From a virus, in IMG/VR virus record IMGVR_UViG_3300020430_000017, positions 1 to 60,101 of that record: a stretch of 60,101 bases of DNA; one strand, 5' to 3'. Position 1 is the stretch's first letter; each line of letters opens with the position of its first letter. The position numbers and the translations under genes were made by a program. This document shows positions 7,018-13,903 of this stretch, in pieces. The notes under the pieces were generated by a model that saw only the letters and a program-made list of their open reading frames with translations, was not told the origin of the DNA and made no database searches.

Positions 7018-7201
7018 TGATCACCTTTAGGTATCCGCTGTGTTCCGTTGTCGTCTTTAGATCCGCCCACAACACTCGGAATCGTCGATTCTTAACACCG
7101 ACACTCGGACCAAGATCCTCCATGATAATGCCGGGGTTGGCATATCTCTCTTTGCCTCCGAAGAAACCAGACACAAAGTTTACTAAATCACCTACTTTCA
7201 T
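7004..7201 (-). CDS. SH3-like small protein (MKVGDLVN type)
   Basis: A 65-residue protein starting M-K-V-G-D-L-V-N-F and ending L-K-V-I-S-A-S-G. Between them, N-P-G-I-I-M-E-D and R-R-F-R-V-L-W read as strands. I prefer the ATG at 7201 over a start four codons earlier; it overlaps the stop of the 31-residue membrane peptide. Confidence 0.75.
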   Translation of the reverse strand: MKVGDLVNFVSGFFGGKERYANPGIIMEDLGPSVGVKNRRFRVLWADLKTTTEHSGYLKVISASG

Positions 7202-7293
7202 GACAGAAACCAAGTCATCGCAAACGAAAACAGGAACACACCCACAACTATAACAATGGTTATTAACAACGGTCCAATTTCATCGTCCCTCAC
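7198..7293 (-). CDS. Mini membrane peptide (31 aa)
   Basis: A GTG start at 7293 overlaps the stop of the SWIM gene (GTGA), with GGAAGG upstream. The peptide has an acidic start, R-D-D-E, then a long hydrophobic helix I-T-I-V-I-V-V-G-V-F-L-F-S-F. Its stop overlaps the ATG of the next gene. Both junctions and the composition argue for a real single-pass membrane peptide. Confidence 0.5.
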   Translation of the reverse strand: MRDDEIGPLLITIVIVVGVFLFSFAMTWFLS

Positions 7294-7601
7294 TGAACAC
7301 CTTCCTTTATCTCTTCGATATGCCGACACTTACGACGAAAACCATAGCCAGTGCATGTGCATGAATACAAACCATCGGACAGCTTGACAGTATAGGTATT
7401 GCCTTTGCTACCATTGACTTGCCAAGCCTGCTCACCGGCTGCTGACTGGCGTTCGCGAGGTTTATAAACCATGTACTCGGATAACTCATCGAGAGTAGTA
7501 CCAGCAGGAACCTCGACCCACACAGAGCCAGCGATCCCATATCGGATGCCGGTATGACTAGTGAACAATGCGGGCGGTATACTGACCTCTACTGGACTCA
7601 T
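7290..7601 (-). CDS. SWIM zinc-finger protein
   Basis: A 103-residue protein whose C-terminus carries C81, C83, C92 and H94, the CxCx(n)CxH signature of SWIM zinc fingers, preceded by Y-T-V-K-L-S-D-G-L-Y-S. SWIM domains bind DNA or proteins and occur alone in some phage proteins. The N-terminal 60 residues are not recognisable. It is coupled to genes on both sides by overlaps. Confidence 0.75.
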   Translation of the reverse strand: MSPVEVSIPPALFTSHTGIRYGIAGSVWVEVPAGTTLDELSEYMVYKPRERQSAAGEQAWQVNGSKGNTYTVKLSDGLYSCTCTGYGFRRKCRHIEEIKEGVQ

Positions 7602-7948
7602 GCTTTCCCCTTGTGGTTGGCGTTGCCTGCATTGTACGCAACGTGACGCATCGGACGATTGCCGATAGTTGTGTTAGAACCTGAAAGATGGCAGGATTTG
7701 CCCTTGTGGAAGCCTGTGACGGCTTTCCAAGCCTTGGAGTATGCGTCCCTGTCCTCGTCGCTCTCAAAGGCGACAATGGAGATTCCAGCGGCTTTACCGT
7801 CGCCTGCCTGCAGACCGAGATACTTGACAGCAGTTTCGGTACCCAACTCTTCAACACAGTCAGGACACTCATTGATCTTGCCGCCTGCCTGCTTCTTGGC
7901 AGTCGAGTTAGGGTCGAACATAATTTCACAGTGAATGCATTCCCTCAC
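7598..7948 (-). CDS. Zinc-ribbon-like small protein
   Basis: A 116-residue protein with two CxxC pairs, C4/C7 and C28/C31, that could bind one zinc ion as a ribbon. The remainder includes A-A-G-I-S-I-V-A-F-E-S-D and a basic, His-rich tail. It starts with ATG overlapping the upstream stop (ATGA at 7945-7948) and ends overlapping the SWIM gene. The function is unknown. Confidence 0.7.
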   Translation of the reverse strand: MRECIHCEIMFDPNSTAKKQAGGKINECPDCVEELGTETAVKYLGLQAGDGKAAGISIVAFESDEDRDAYSKAWKAVTGFHKGKSCHLSGSNTTIGNRPMRHVAYNAGNANHKGKA

Positions 7949-8403
7949 GATACCAACTCCAGATCACGGGTGGCAATGTATGAGTCGCTACGGTCAATGC
8001 CGATCCAGTCGATGCAGACGCTATCACTAGCCTCTTTAGTAACCATGCCAGTCAAGCCAGCAAAGCCCCAACGCTGAGCGCGCTTGCTCTGCTTGCCGCG
8101 CACAAGCTGACCAGCCTTGAACTTGCAGGGTGGCGGCTTCATCGAGTGAAGCAGTTGTGTCAGGTTGTCGCGGAATGATCCTGCGTGATAGTCAGTATAC
8201 ATACAGCTTTCGTCACCGACCCGACGACGGTGCCAGTTGCAAGCATCAGCTTCCATAGCATCGGCATCCATGCCGCCGCGATGACCATTCGCAAGGAACG
8301 AACCTACTTCATTCTCATACTGGAACCAGTATCGGCATCCGTCATACTGGACCTTAACGCCAAGGTACTTCTCGATCTTCTTGATTGCTTTTCCGACTTT
8401 CAT
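7945..8403 (-). CDS. Two-domain protein with SH3-like C-terminus
   Basis: A 152-residue protein. The first 90 residues form an unknown domain starting M-K-V-G-K-A-I-K-K-I-E-K-Y. The last 60 residues begin F-K-A-G-Q-L-V-R-G and end T-R-D-L-E-L-V-S, which is a full copy of the barrel family found as solo proteins around it. This fusion shows that the barrel is a domain that can be joined to others. It starts 32 bp after a phage promoter box. Confidence 0.75.
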   Translation of the reverse strand: MKVGKAIKKIEKYLGVKVQYDGCRYWFQYENEVGSFLANGHRGGMDADAMEADACNWHRRRVGDESCMYTDYHAGSFRDNLTQLLHSMKPPPCKFKAGQLVRGKQSKRAQRWGFAGLTGMVTKEASDSVCIDWIGIDRSDSYIATRDLELVS

Positions 8404-8434
8404 ATATGTCCTCTCTATCAGTTGGTGACATTAG

Positions 8435-8463
8435 TTAGACGTACAACTTTCAGATTTATTCAA
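8435..8463 (-). promoter_or_regulatory. Phage-specific promoter box, copy 7
   Basis: Minus strand TTGAAT, 18 bp ending TACG, TCTAAC, 32 bp before the ATG at 8403. The upstream A/T tract lacks GATC (it reads GATA) and overlaps the stop of the Smr gene. Confidence 0.75.
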
Positions 8464-8470
8464 AGAAAGT

Positions 8471-8704
8471 TCAAAAAAGTTGATATTTTTTCGGAGGCTC
8501 CACAACGATCAGTGCGCCAAGGTTATAGTCGGACTCTTCATAAGCCGCAAGCTCATAGCGGGTCAGCACTTGCCTGACCAAATCTTTCATTCGTCGCGAG
8601 TTGCCAGTGATAATCTTGAAAGGAGTTTCATTTTTCCAAGCAAAATCAAGTACTTGCGACTCCACATCCTCATGCTTTACGCCATGCAAATCAAGCGTCT
8701 GCAT
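8471..8704 (-). CDS. Solo Smr-domain protein
   Basis: A 77-residue protein that is a bare Smr (small MutS-related) domain: L-D-L-H-G at residues 4-8, then K-I-I-T-G-N-S at 30-36, and N-L-G-A-L-I-V near the end. In bacteria Smr domains are nucleases that cut DNA or RNA, including mRNA on stalled or collided ribosomes. The usual G-x-G loop is T-G-N-S here. A role in cutting host or phage RNA is inference. It overlaps the previous barrel gene by 14 bp. Confidence 0.8.
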   Translation of the reverse strand: MQTLDLHGVKHEDVESQVLDFAWKNETPFKIITGNSRRMKDLVRQVLTRYELAAYEESDYNLGALIVVEPPKKYQLF

Positions 8705-8921
8705 GGATCACTTCCAAATCTCTTATGGGCAATCTGAGGATCTGCCCATCGAGCAGCACCTCCGCAAAGGATTCCTTCGGTGCCTTTGACCAATCAATCT
8801 TCTTGCCTCTCTCAGAGGTATTCCACAGCTTGTGCTGAAATACCCGCTTGACCAAGCCCACGGTATCGGGACGTTGCCGACCCACCATAGCTTTCCACCT
8901 TACCAAGTCACCCACTTTCAT
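8691..8921 (-). CDS. SH3-like small protein (MKVGDLVR type)
   Basis: A 76-residue member of the family starting M-K-V-G-D-L-V-R-W and ending R-D-L-E-V-I-H. The middle reads T-V-G-L-V-K-R-V-F and A-E-V-L-L-D-G as strands. It overlaps the D12 methylase stop by 4 bp (ATGA), so it is translated with the candidate restriction-modification pair. Confidence 0.78.
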   Translation of the reverse strand: MKVGDLVRWKAMVGRQRPDTVGLVKRVFQHKLWNTSERGKKIDWSKAPKESFAEVLLDGQILRLPIRDLEVIHADA

Positions 8922-9781
8922 TCTGGCTCTCCTATCATCAAAATCTCGACTGCTTTCTTTGCAGTGAATGTCCCATCATCATGCTTCTTCCTGCGACCGG
9001 CTGTGTACGTGGTATCAAACTTTACTAAATGATTGCTACCTGTCCGATCCTCAAAGAAATTGTCACCCACATCGCGGTTGGACATAAGAACATAAGCTCC
9101 TAACTCCTTAGAATCATTGAGGAAATCAATCACTTGTTGCTGCAGCCCATCATCAAAGTCAACGCCATACTGAGTGAACGAACCACGATACGGAGGGTCG
9201 AGGAAAACGTAAGAACCACGCTGGATATGGGATAGTGTGTCATTAAAGTCACCGGATAGCAGTGTGCAGCTTTGTAGCGCAGCATGCCATTCCATCACAT
9301 TGTCACGATCATAAACCTTGTCCTTCTGGTTCAACAGACCGCACGGTGTTCCAAAGCGACCGTTGGTGTTCTGGTTGATCTGCCAGATACCATTGAATCC
9401 TGTTTTCATTAGAAAGTACAGTGTTGCAGTCTCCTGAATATCTCCCCACTTGTCGAACTCATACGCATGCTCATTACGCAAAGCATAATAAAACTCCTTT
9501 CGACCGGGCTTATCAAGCGATAGGTAACGTTCCGACAGGCAATCAAGGTGCTCTGTGAACTCTTCAACGTCATCGCGCACCGCTGAATAGATACGCATGA
9601 TAGATTCATTTGAGTCATTCAGCACAAATTCAGCATCAGGATTCTTCTGATATGCCCAAACGAACATAGCACCAGCACCGACAAACGGTTCGACATAATG
9701 ATCGAACGTGTCTGGTAGATACTCGGTGTACTTTTTAATCATGCGAGTCTTACCACCCGCCCACATAAACAATGGCTTCAT
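8918..9781 (-). CDS. D12-class DNA adenine methyltransferase
   Basis: A 287-residue protein of the D12 (Dam-like) group of N6-adenine methyltransferases. It has W-A-G-G-K-T-R at the start, P-F-V-G-A-G-A-M-F for AdoMet binding, and the catalytic F-L-D-P-P-Y near residue 195. These enzymes methylate adenine in short sites such as GATC; the specificity here cannot be read from the sequence. Its ATG overlaps the stop of the MunI-like nuclease gene (ATGA), so the two are co-translated. That pairing suggests a restriction-modification system, although a protective phage methylase is also possible. Confidence 0.9.
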   Translation of the reverse strand: MKPLFMWAGGKTRMIKKYTEYLPDTFDHYVEPFVGAGAMFVWAYQKNPDAEFVLNDSNESIMRIYSAVRDDVEEFTEHLDCLSERYLSLDKPGRKEFYYALRNEHAYEFDKWGDIQETATLYFLMKTGFNGIWQINQNTNGRFGTPCGLLNQKDKVYDRDNVMEWHAALQSCTLLSGDFNDTLSHIQRGSYVFLDPPYRGSFTQYGVDFDDGLQQQVIDFLNDSKELGAYVLMSNRDVGDNFFEDRTGSNHLVKFDTTYTAGRRKKHDDGTFTAKKAVEILMIGEPE

Positions 9782-10302
9782 ACAATCTCCATGATCTTGC
9801 CAGCAACGTCATCAATGTTCGCAAAATCAGGTTCCATTATCGCATAGTTTGAATCTTCAAGCAAGAGATTTATTTCGTCTTGATACTTTTGCCCTTGGAA
9901 CGTGTGTCCTGAGAACACAAGAAAGAACGGTTCCTCTACCAGCGTGGGATCGTCGCGGCGCACTCGTCGTTTTAGCGACTCGGACAGATACTTGTAAACT
10001 CGCTCATGAGCGTTGCCGCCATTGTTGCCAGTTTTCTTTTCGATGTAAAGGCACTTACCGGTAACCTTATTAATTACCTTTAGGTCGAGCACGATACCGC
10101 GACCCTCGGAATAGACCTGCAGCTTTGGCGGCTTGGTTACAACCTCATAATGCGCTGGCAGCGCGCTGCTCAGAATGGTGGCAAATGCATTCTCACCGCC
10201 CATGCCAGTCTTAGCAGCCTGATCTTGCCACTTCTTGCGGTCAGACAGAGCGCTGTGGTGGCTCCAATAGTTACGGTCGCTCGGATAATCGTGATAACTC
10301 AA
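9778..10302 (-). CDS. MunI-like type II restriction endonuclease candidate
   Basis: A 174-residue protein with a TTG start that overlaps the previous stop. It has D73 in V-L-D-L-K, and E88 and K90 in Y-I-E-K-K-T-G. This D-x14-E-x-K spacing equals the D83/E98/K100 active site I recall for MunI. It is followed by G-N-A-H-E-R-V-Y-K-Y, a conserved-looking segment. It is shorter than MunI (about 200 residues). The downstream overlapping gene is an adenine methylase, the normal partner of such an enzyme. If confirmed, this is a phage-borne restriction-modification pair. The family call rests on motif spacing and context. Confidence 0.68.
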   Translation of the reverse strand: MSYHDYPSDRNYWSHHSALSDRKKWQDQAAKTGMGGENAFATILSSALPAHYEVVTKPPKLQVYSEGRGIVLDLKVINKVTGKCLYIEKKTGNNGGNAHERVYKYLSESLKRRVRRDDPTLVEEPFFLVFSGHTFQGQKYQDEINLLLEDSNYAIMEPDFANIDDVAGKIMEIV

Positions 10303-10520
10303 TCTTCTTCCTCTCCCAAGTTTAATGTTTCTTCATGCACTGTCAACAGTTCGCCAGTTTGAAGCAAGCTGATTACCCAGCCCTTTTCAAAGCTGGGTCC
10401 GTCTTTCTGATATTCTTCTGGTGTTTGTGCGACTGCTTCAACATCGCACTCATCCAAAATCAACGCTGGACCTTGATCTAGCCAGTTATAAACTCTGCCA
10501 ACCTTAATCGTCTTATCCAC
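10299..10520 (-). CDS. SH3-like small protein (KVGRVYNW type)
   Basis: A 73-residue acidic protein with T-I-K-V-G-R-V-Y-N-W at the start and strands P-A-L-I-L-D-E and W-V-I-S-L-L. It looks like a diverged member of the barrel family with an acidic C-terminal tail. Its stop overlaps the TTG start of the nuclease gene, so it is part of the same coupled unit. Confidence 0.68.
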   Translation of the reverse strand: MDKTIKVGRVYNWLDQGPALILDECDVEAVAQTPEEYQKDGPSFEKGWVISLLQTGELLTVHEETLNLGEEED

Positions 10521-10839
10521 TTACGGGCTCCATGTTACGCCATGCTTCCGGCGCGACCTTCATTTTCTTACCAGCGAAAGTCACATATGCTTCGTGCCTC
10601 GCTTCGTAGGTACTGGCACTCAACTTGTCTTGTCTTGCAACCTTGCCCAAGTAGATAATCGGACTATCAAACAGTTTTCCACTTGATAGGCGTCTGAAGC
10701 GATGTCTATGATTTGCCCTGCGGCACTCCAATTGCTGATATGTTCCGTCGCCTACATAGTGTGCAGCAGACCAGACCGAAAAGTAAAACCCTTGCTTCGG
10801 TCTGATCATCATACCTTCTTTTAGTTCACTCACTCTCAT
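10513..10839 (-). CDS. SH3-like small protein (MRVSELKEGM type)
   Basis: A 108-residue basic protein from the ATG at 10839. It starts M-R-V-S-E-L-K-E-G-M-M-I-R-P-K, a variant where the strand follows a short helix, and contains S-P-I-I-Y-L-G-K-V and H-E-A-Y-V-T-F-A-G-K. It overlaps both neighbours. The function is unknown; a barrel-family link is likely but weaker than for its neighbours. Confidence 0.68.
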   Translation of the reverse strand: MRVSELKEGMMIRPKQGFYFSVWSAAHYVGDGTYQQLECRRANHRHRFRRLSSGKLFDSPIIYLGKVARQDKLSASTYEARHEAYVTFAGKKMKVAPEAWRNMEPVSG

Positions 10840-11047
10840 TAGCAACCTCACTTAGAAACTTCAAATCCTGATGTATAAATGTGGACTCGCTCACGTAACG
10901 CCCGCCAAAGTTGACAGGCGGCGTCCATGCAACTTTATAGCACGGCATGTTCTTGAACATTACGCTTTCATTCACTTCAGTGATGATGCCCCTGCGACCA
11001 TGGAAGTCACTAAACGCGCCAGTATACTCCACCATGCTGCCGATCAT
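10826..11047 (-). CDS. SH3-like small protein (MIGSMVEY type)
   Basis: A 73-residue protein starting M-I-G-S-M-V-E-Y-T, followed by R-R-G-I-I-T-E-V-N and C-Y-K-V-A-W-T-P-P, and ending Q-D-L-K-F-L-S. The order of strands matches the other barrel proteins. It overlaps the gene before and after it. Confidence 0.72.
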   Translation of the reverse strand: MIGSMVEYTGAFSDFHGRRGIITEVNESVMFKNMPCYKVAWTPPVNFGGRYVSESTFIHQDLKFLSEVANESE

Positions 11048-11346
11048 GACGCACCCCACAAATCAGGAATGCCCTCGGGTAACTCACCTTCGACCATGCC
11101 GCCATGCCTTGCGATGACCGCAAGGATCACATCACGCGGCACCCATGCGTACACAGTGCCAGTCGGATCGGTAGGATCTTCTGCCCACTGCCTCAACATA
11201 GGTTCTTCACGGTTCGGGAACCCAATCTCAGCCGACGTGTACGGTCCTGTATCGTTACGCGGGTCGCAGTATGCGCCCTGATTTGCTTGTACTGACATGC
11301 GGAAACCATCAGCACACACAACTGTTTCATTCTTCTTCTTGAACAT
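11044..11346 (-). CDS. Conserved phage hypothetical protein (100 aa)
   Basis: The protein contains M-S-V-Q-A-N-Q-G-A-Y-C-D-P-R-N, then G-P-Y-T-S-A-E-I-G-F-P and V-Y-A-W-V-P-R-D-V-I. I associate this arrangement with an uncharacterised protein widespread in phages, expressed from accessory regions. No catalytic motif is visible. It overlaps both neighbours and so belongs to the same operon. Confidence 0.75.
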   Translation of the reverse strand: MFKKKNETVVCADGFRMSVQANQGAYCDPRNDTGPYTSAEIGFPNREEPMLRQWAEDPTDPTGTVYAWVPRDVILAVIARHGGMVEGELPEGIPDLWGAS

Positions 11347-11557
11347 TCATTCTCTCCAAAAACATTTCATGGATTCTCATATGATGCCCATTCAACATCT
11401 TAACATTATAAATGGACGTAAACTTTCTCTTAGGGTCAACGTTTGTGCCGGTAGCACTCCACTCGGACAGCACCAGCGCAAAGCGTTTGTCTCCCATTCC
11501 TTCCTCATGCACGCCGTCTTTGATCCTTACCAGATCACCGGGCTGGAACTTGCTCAC
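11327..11557 (-). CDS. SH3-like small protein (PGDLVRIK type)
   Basis: A 76-residue protein with F-Q-P-G-D-L-V-R-I-K-D-G at the start, a very clear family signature, then R-F-A-L-V-L-S-E-W and Y-N-V-K-M-L-N-G. The C-terminus is acidic. It overlaps the next gene by 20 bp. Confidence 0.78.
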   Translation of the reverse strand: MSKFQPGDLVRIKDGVHEEGMGDKRFALVLSEWSATGTNVDPKRKFTSIYNVKMLNGHHMRIHEMFLERMNVQEEE

Positions 11558-11796
11558 TTTTCTGCCTTTATGACTGTGCAGTCTGCCACGTTGAGCAGCC
11601 TGACTGCATTCCAGTCGTTCAATGGTCGAACCTTCACAATGCTACCAACAGAGATCTCGACAACCAAACCGTGTTCCGGCTCCATCGACTCTTCACATAG
11701 CGCGTCAGGCTTCCACACATCATAGCACACCATGTCGCCGACCTTAACTTTTTTTGATGTCGAAAGGTTATTAATATGTGGTCTAGCTGGTTTCAT
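11554..11796 (-). CDS. SH3-like small protein (KVGDMVCY type)
   Basis: An 80-residue protein with an N-terminal extension of 16 residues before K-V-K-V-G-D-M-V-C-Y. Later strands are H-G-L-V-V-E-I-S-V-G and D-C-T-V-I-K. The stop overlaps the next ATG. Confidence 0.72.
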   Translation of the reverse strand: MKPARPHINNLSTSKKVKVGDMVCYDVWKPDALCEESMEPEHGLVVEISVGSIVKVRPLNDWNAVRLLNVADCTVIKAEK

Positions 11797-12064
11797 TGGG
11801 ACTCAACAATCTCACGTTATGCGAGTGAATGTTATAGTATGACCGACCGTTAGACAAGACCTTAAGGATCTGGTAGTATGGTGATGCACCGGCTGGCATG
11901 CCTCCACCATTTGACGTTAGCTTTACGCAGTGCCAATCTGATGCCTTTAGTACAACCGCTTGACCGACAGGACACTGAACGAACATGCGGTCGTCAGCGT
12001 TTACAACCTCGATGAGATCGCCTGTACGGTAAGCACGGTCAAGTTTGCGAATCGGAGTGCTCAT
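11783..12064 (-). CDS. SH3-like small protein (RTGDLIEV type)
   Basis: A 93-residue protein with Y-R-T-G-D-L-I-E-V-V after a short leader, then Q-A-V-V-L-K-A-S-D-W and Y-Y-Q-I-L-K-V-L, ending N-V-R-L-L-S. It is one of the longer solo barrel proteins. Overlaps of 4 and 14 bp tie it to its neighbours. Confidence 0.72.
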   Translation of the reverse strand: MSTPIRKLDRAYRTGDLIEVVNADDRMFVQCPVGQAVVLKASDWHCVKLTSNGGGMPAGASPYYQILKVLSNGRSYYNIHSHNVRLLSPNETS

Positions 12065-12294
12065 GCCTCTCCAGTAACCAAGCCGTCAATTTGCTTGACT
12101 GATTGGCTCAAGAAACTCTCAATGAGAAATCGATCTGCAAGCGATTGTGGGTCATCCTTTCCCTCCAGCGCGGCAAGTTTCTCTGCCATACTGAACCACA
12201 TCGAGGATTGCACACAGTTCTCACCGAACTCTGCAGCCTCTACATGGGCTTGCTCAAAAGGTGTAAGTTTAATGTCACGTACTTGGCTAGTCAT
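12061..12294 (-). CDS. Small helical hypothetical protein (77 aa)
   Basis: A 77-residue protein starting M-T-S-Q-V-R-D-I-K-L-T-P-F-E, with helices H-V-E-A-A-E-F-G-E and M-A-E-K-L-A-A-L-E. It is unlike the barrel proteins and I recognise no family. The ATG overlaps nothing upstream but the stop overlaps the next start (ATGA). Confidence 0.65.
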   Translation of the reverse strand: MTSQVRDIKLTPFEQAHVEAAEFGENCVQSSMWFSMAEKLAALEGKDDPQSLADRFLIESFLSQSVKQIDGLVTGEA

Positions 12295-12303
12295 GTTCTC
12301 TCC

Positions 12304-12657
12304 TTAGCTAGCGTAGCGGATACCATAATTGGTAGTGGCATTCATGCCGTTAGAACTATCGCAGACGTTACCGCGAATAGCAGATGGACCTTTGGTGTTG
12401 GGTGCCTTCCAAGTTGCAGGCTTGAAGATAGCACCGTCAGACTTACGAACAAAGCCGTACACAGAACAGTTGATACCCAAGCCCTCACCCTCTTCACGCA
12501 CCACCTTCCAGTACACGCGACCCGGATGAACCGTGATCTTAGGGGGCTTAAGGTTTGAATAGTTAGTTGAGTAATACTCATTGACCTTTTGTTGAACCTT
12601 CTTTACAAAGGTTTCAAAGGCATATTCGATTTCGACTTGACTACGTTGAGTGTCCAT
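12304..12657 (-). CDS. Conserved phage hypothetical protein (117 aa)
   Basis: From the ATG at 12657 (GGAG upstream) this protein has R-V-Y-W-K-V-V-R, then V-Y-G-F-V-R-K-S-D-G-A-I-F and K-P-A-T-W-K-A-P. This K-P-A-S/T-W-K-A-P feature is one I associate with a common uncharacterised phage protein. It is the first gene after its own promoter box, 29 bp downstream. Confidence 0.78.
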   Translation of the reverse strand: MDTQRSQVEIEYAFETFVKKVQQKVNEYYSTNYSNLKPPKITVHPGRVYWKVVREEGEGLGINCSVYGFVRKSDGAIFKPATWKAPNTKGPSAIRGNVCDSSNGMNATTNYGIRYAS

Positions 12658-12685
12658 ATAGTTCTCCTTTTTGATGCTCACTACG

Positions 12686-12715
12686 TTAGACGTACAGGGG
12701 TCGAGTTTTATTCAA
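12686..12715 (-). promoter_or_regulatory. Phage-specific promoter box, copy 8
   Basis: Minus strand TTGAAT, 19 bp ending TACG, TCTAAC, 29 bp before the ATG at 12657. The upstream tract is a simple A-run that overlaps the stop of the preceding gene, without GATC. Confidence 0.78.
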
Positions 12716-12731
12716 AGAAAAGTGAAGTTTT

Positions 12732-13025
12732 TTAATAATCGTCTGAAAGCGTGCTGTTAAGGACATAATCAATGTAGTCCTCTGGGCATTTCATGATGAT
12801 AAATCGCCAACCCATCCATTTAGAATCCCACAACTCATTCAACAGGGGTTCATCGAGGGGAGCACTCGGGTTCTCTACCTCAAGCCACAGCACCAAGTGT
12901 GTACCTCCGTCGTCGCTCTCAAACTTAACGTCAAATCGTCCGTCCCAAATGCCCGCAACGTGCTTGCGAAGTGCGCGTTCTGCCTCATCCTTTGGTGACT
13001 TTTCCCCCAGTGCGAATTTAGCCAT
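12732..13025 (-). CDS. Small hypothetical protein (97 aa)
   Basis: A 97-residue acidic protein with R-F-D-V-K-F-E-S-D-D-G-G-T and H-L-V-L-W-L-E-V-E as alternating strands, and a GGAGAGAG ribosome binding site. I recognise no family. It lies after a 36 bp gap that contains one copy of the TAAGTAGTTTC repeat. Confidence 0.68.
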   Translation of the reverse strand: MAKFALGEKSPKDEAERALRKHVAGIWDGRFDVKFESDDGGTHLVLWLEVENPSAPLDEPLLNELWDSKWMGWRFIIMKCPEDYIDYVLNSTLSDDY

Positions 13026-13061
13026 GTCTCTCTCCTATGGTTGGCTATAAGTAAGTAGTTT

Positions 13062-13517
13062 CTAAAACGGAACTTGAAGGTCACCGGGAGCAGAAGTTAG
13101 CGGAAACATGGTCCACGCTTGCGGGCTCCACACTGCGGCTTCGGGGATGGTTTCTTTAGCGAGTCTAACGTGGTTTACAATTTCCTCCATTGATGGGCAT
13201 GCTGGGTCAAAATAATGTTTGCAAAGATAATCATAGTTATAGTCAACAATAATAAGAGCGCCGCCGATGTTGAGCCCTATCTGTACCCAGTTCGACAGTA
13301 ACCACAGGCGACTGCCATTAGCGACAAACGATTCAGAACGACTCTGGATGCGCTCATGGTCAGGGTGAGGCTGGTAGGCTTCGGGATATGGCGAGTATGG
13401 CGGCTGCGCTGAGTATCCCTCTGCCCATGCATTGATGACGCCACGAACCTTGTCGAGATCAGTATAATAATGATCTGGCACCGAACAGTGTTTTAGGTCC
13501 ACTCTAACCAGCGGCAT
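13062..13517 (-). CDS. Hypothetical protein (151 aa)
   Basis: A 151-residue protein rich in aromatic residues: Y-S-A-Q-P-P-Y-S-P-Y-P-E near the start, W-V-Q-I-G-L-N-I-G-G-A-L-I-I-V in the middle. The hydrophobic middle is too short and broken for a sure membrane helix. The start abuts the stop of the previous gene, so it is in the same operon. I recognise no family. Confidence 0.68.
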   Translation of the reverse strand: MPLVRVDLKHCSVPDHYYTDLDKVRGVINAWAEGYSAQPPYSPYPEAYQPHPDHERIQSRSESFVANGSRLWLLSNWVQIGLNIGGALIIVDYNYDYLCKHYFDPACPSMEEIVNHVRLAKETIPEAAVWSPQAWTMFPLTSAPGDLQVPF

Positions 13518-13903
13518 TATTTACGCCTCTTATCTGCGGCACCCAGCTTCTTAAAGAAGCGACCCTCATACCATTCGCCAGTTTCCACCTCACCCATTGA
13601 GGATAAGATGCTGTCACGTTCCCACGCGGCAAAGCCACTGTGTTTTCGCCCAAGGCTGCACATATCTTCGTAGGTCATCTTTATCATGTGGCGATACACG
13701 GGCATATGAATTGGCTTAGGTTTCAAGCCAGTGCGTAACCACTTAATACGAACGGAGTTCGCGTATTTTTTCGGCGCAGATGCCTCCCAAGGTTGGCTTG
13801 GTCGCCACAAATCCGCAGCTTCTACAACTAAACCCATAGTCTCGTATCCTCTTCCACCCACATTGTACCATACCAGATCGCCGATTGTCAATCGTTTTGT
13901 CAT
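13517..13903 (-). CDS. SH3-like protein with C-terminal extension
   Basis: A 128-residue protein. The first 60 residues start M-T-K-R-L-T-I-G-D-L-V-W-Y and continue M-G-L-V-V-E-A-A and V-R-I-K-W-L, which is the barrel pattern. The last 60 residues are basic and helical with no recognised domain. It overlaps the previous gene by 4 bp (ATGA). Confidence 0.72.
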   Translation of the reverse strand: MTKRLTIGDLVWYNVGGRGYETMGLVVEAADLWRPSQPWEASAPKKYANSVRIKWLRTGLKPKPIHMPVYRHMIKMTYEDMCSLGRKHSGFAAWERDSILSSMGEVETGEWYEGRFFKKLGAADKRRK

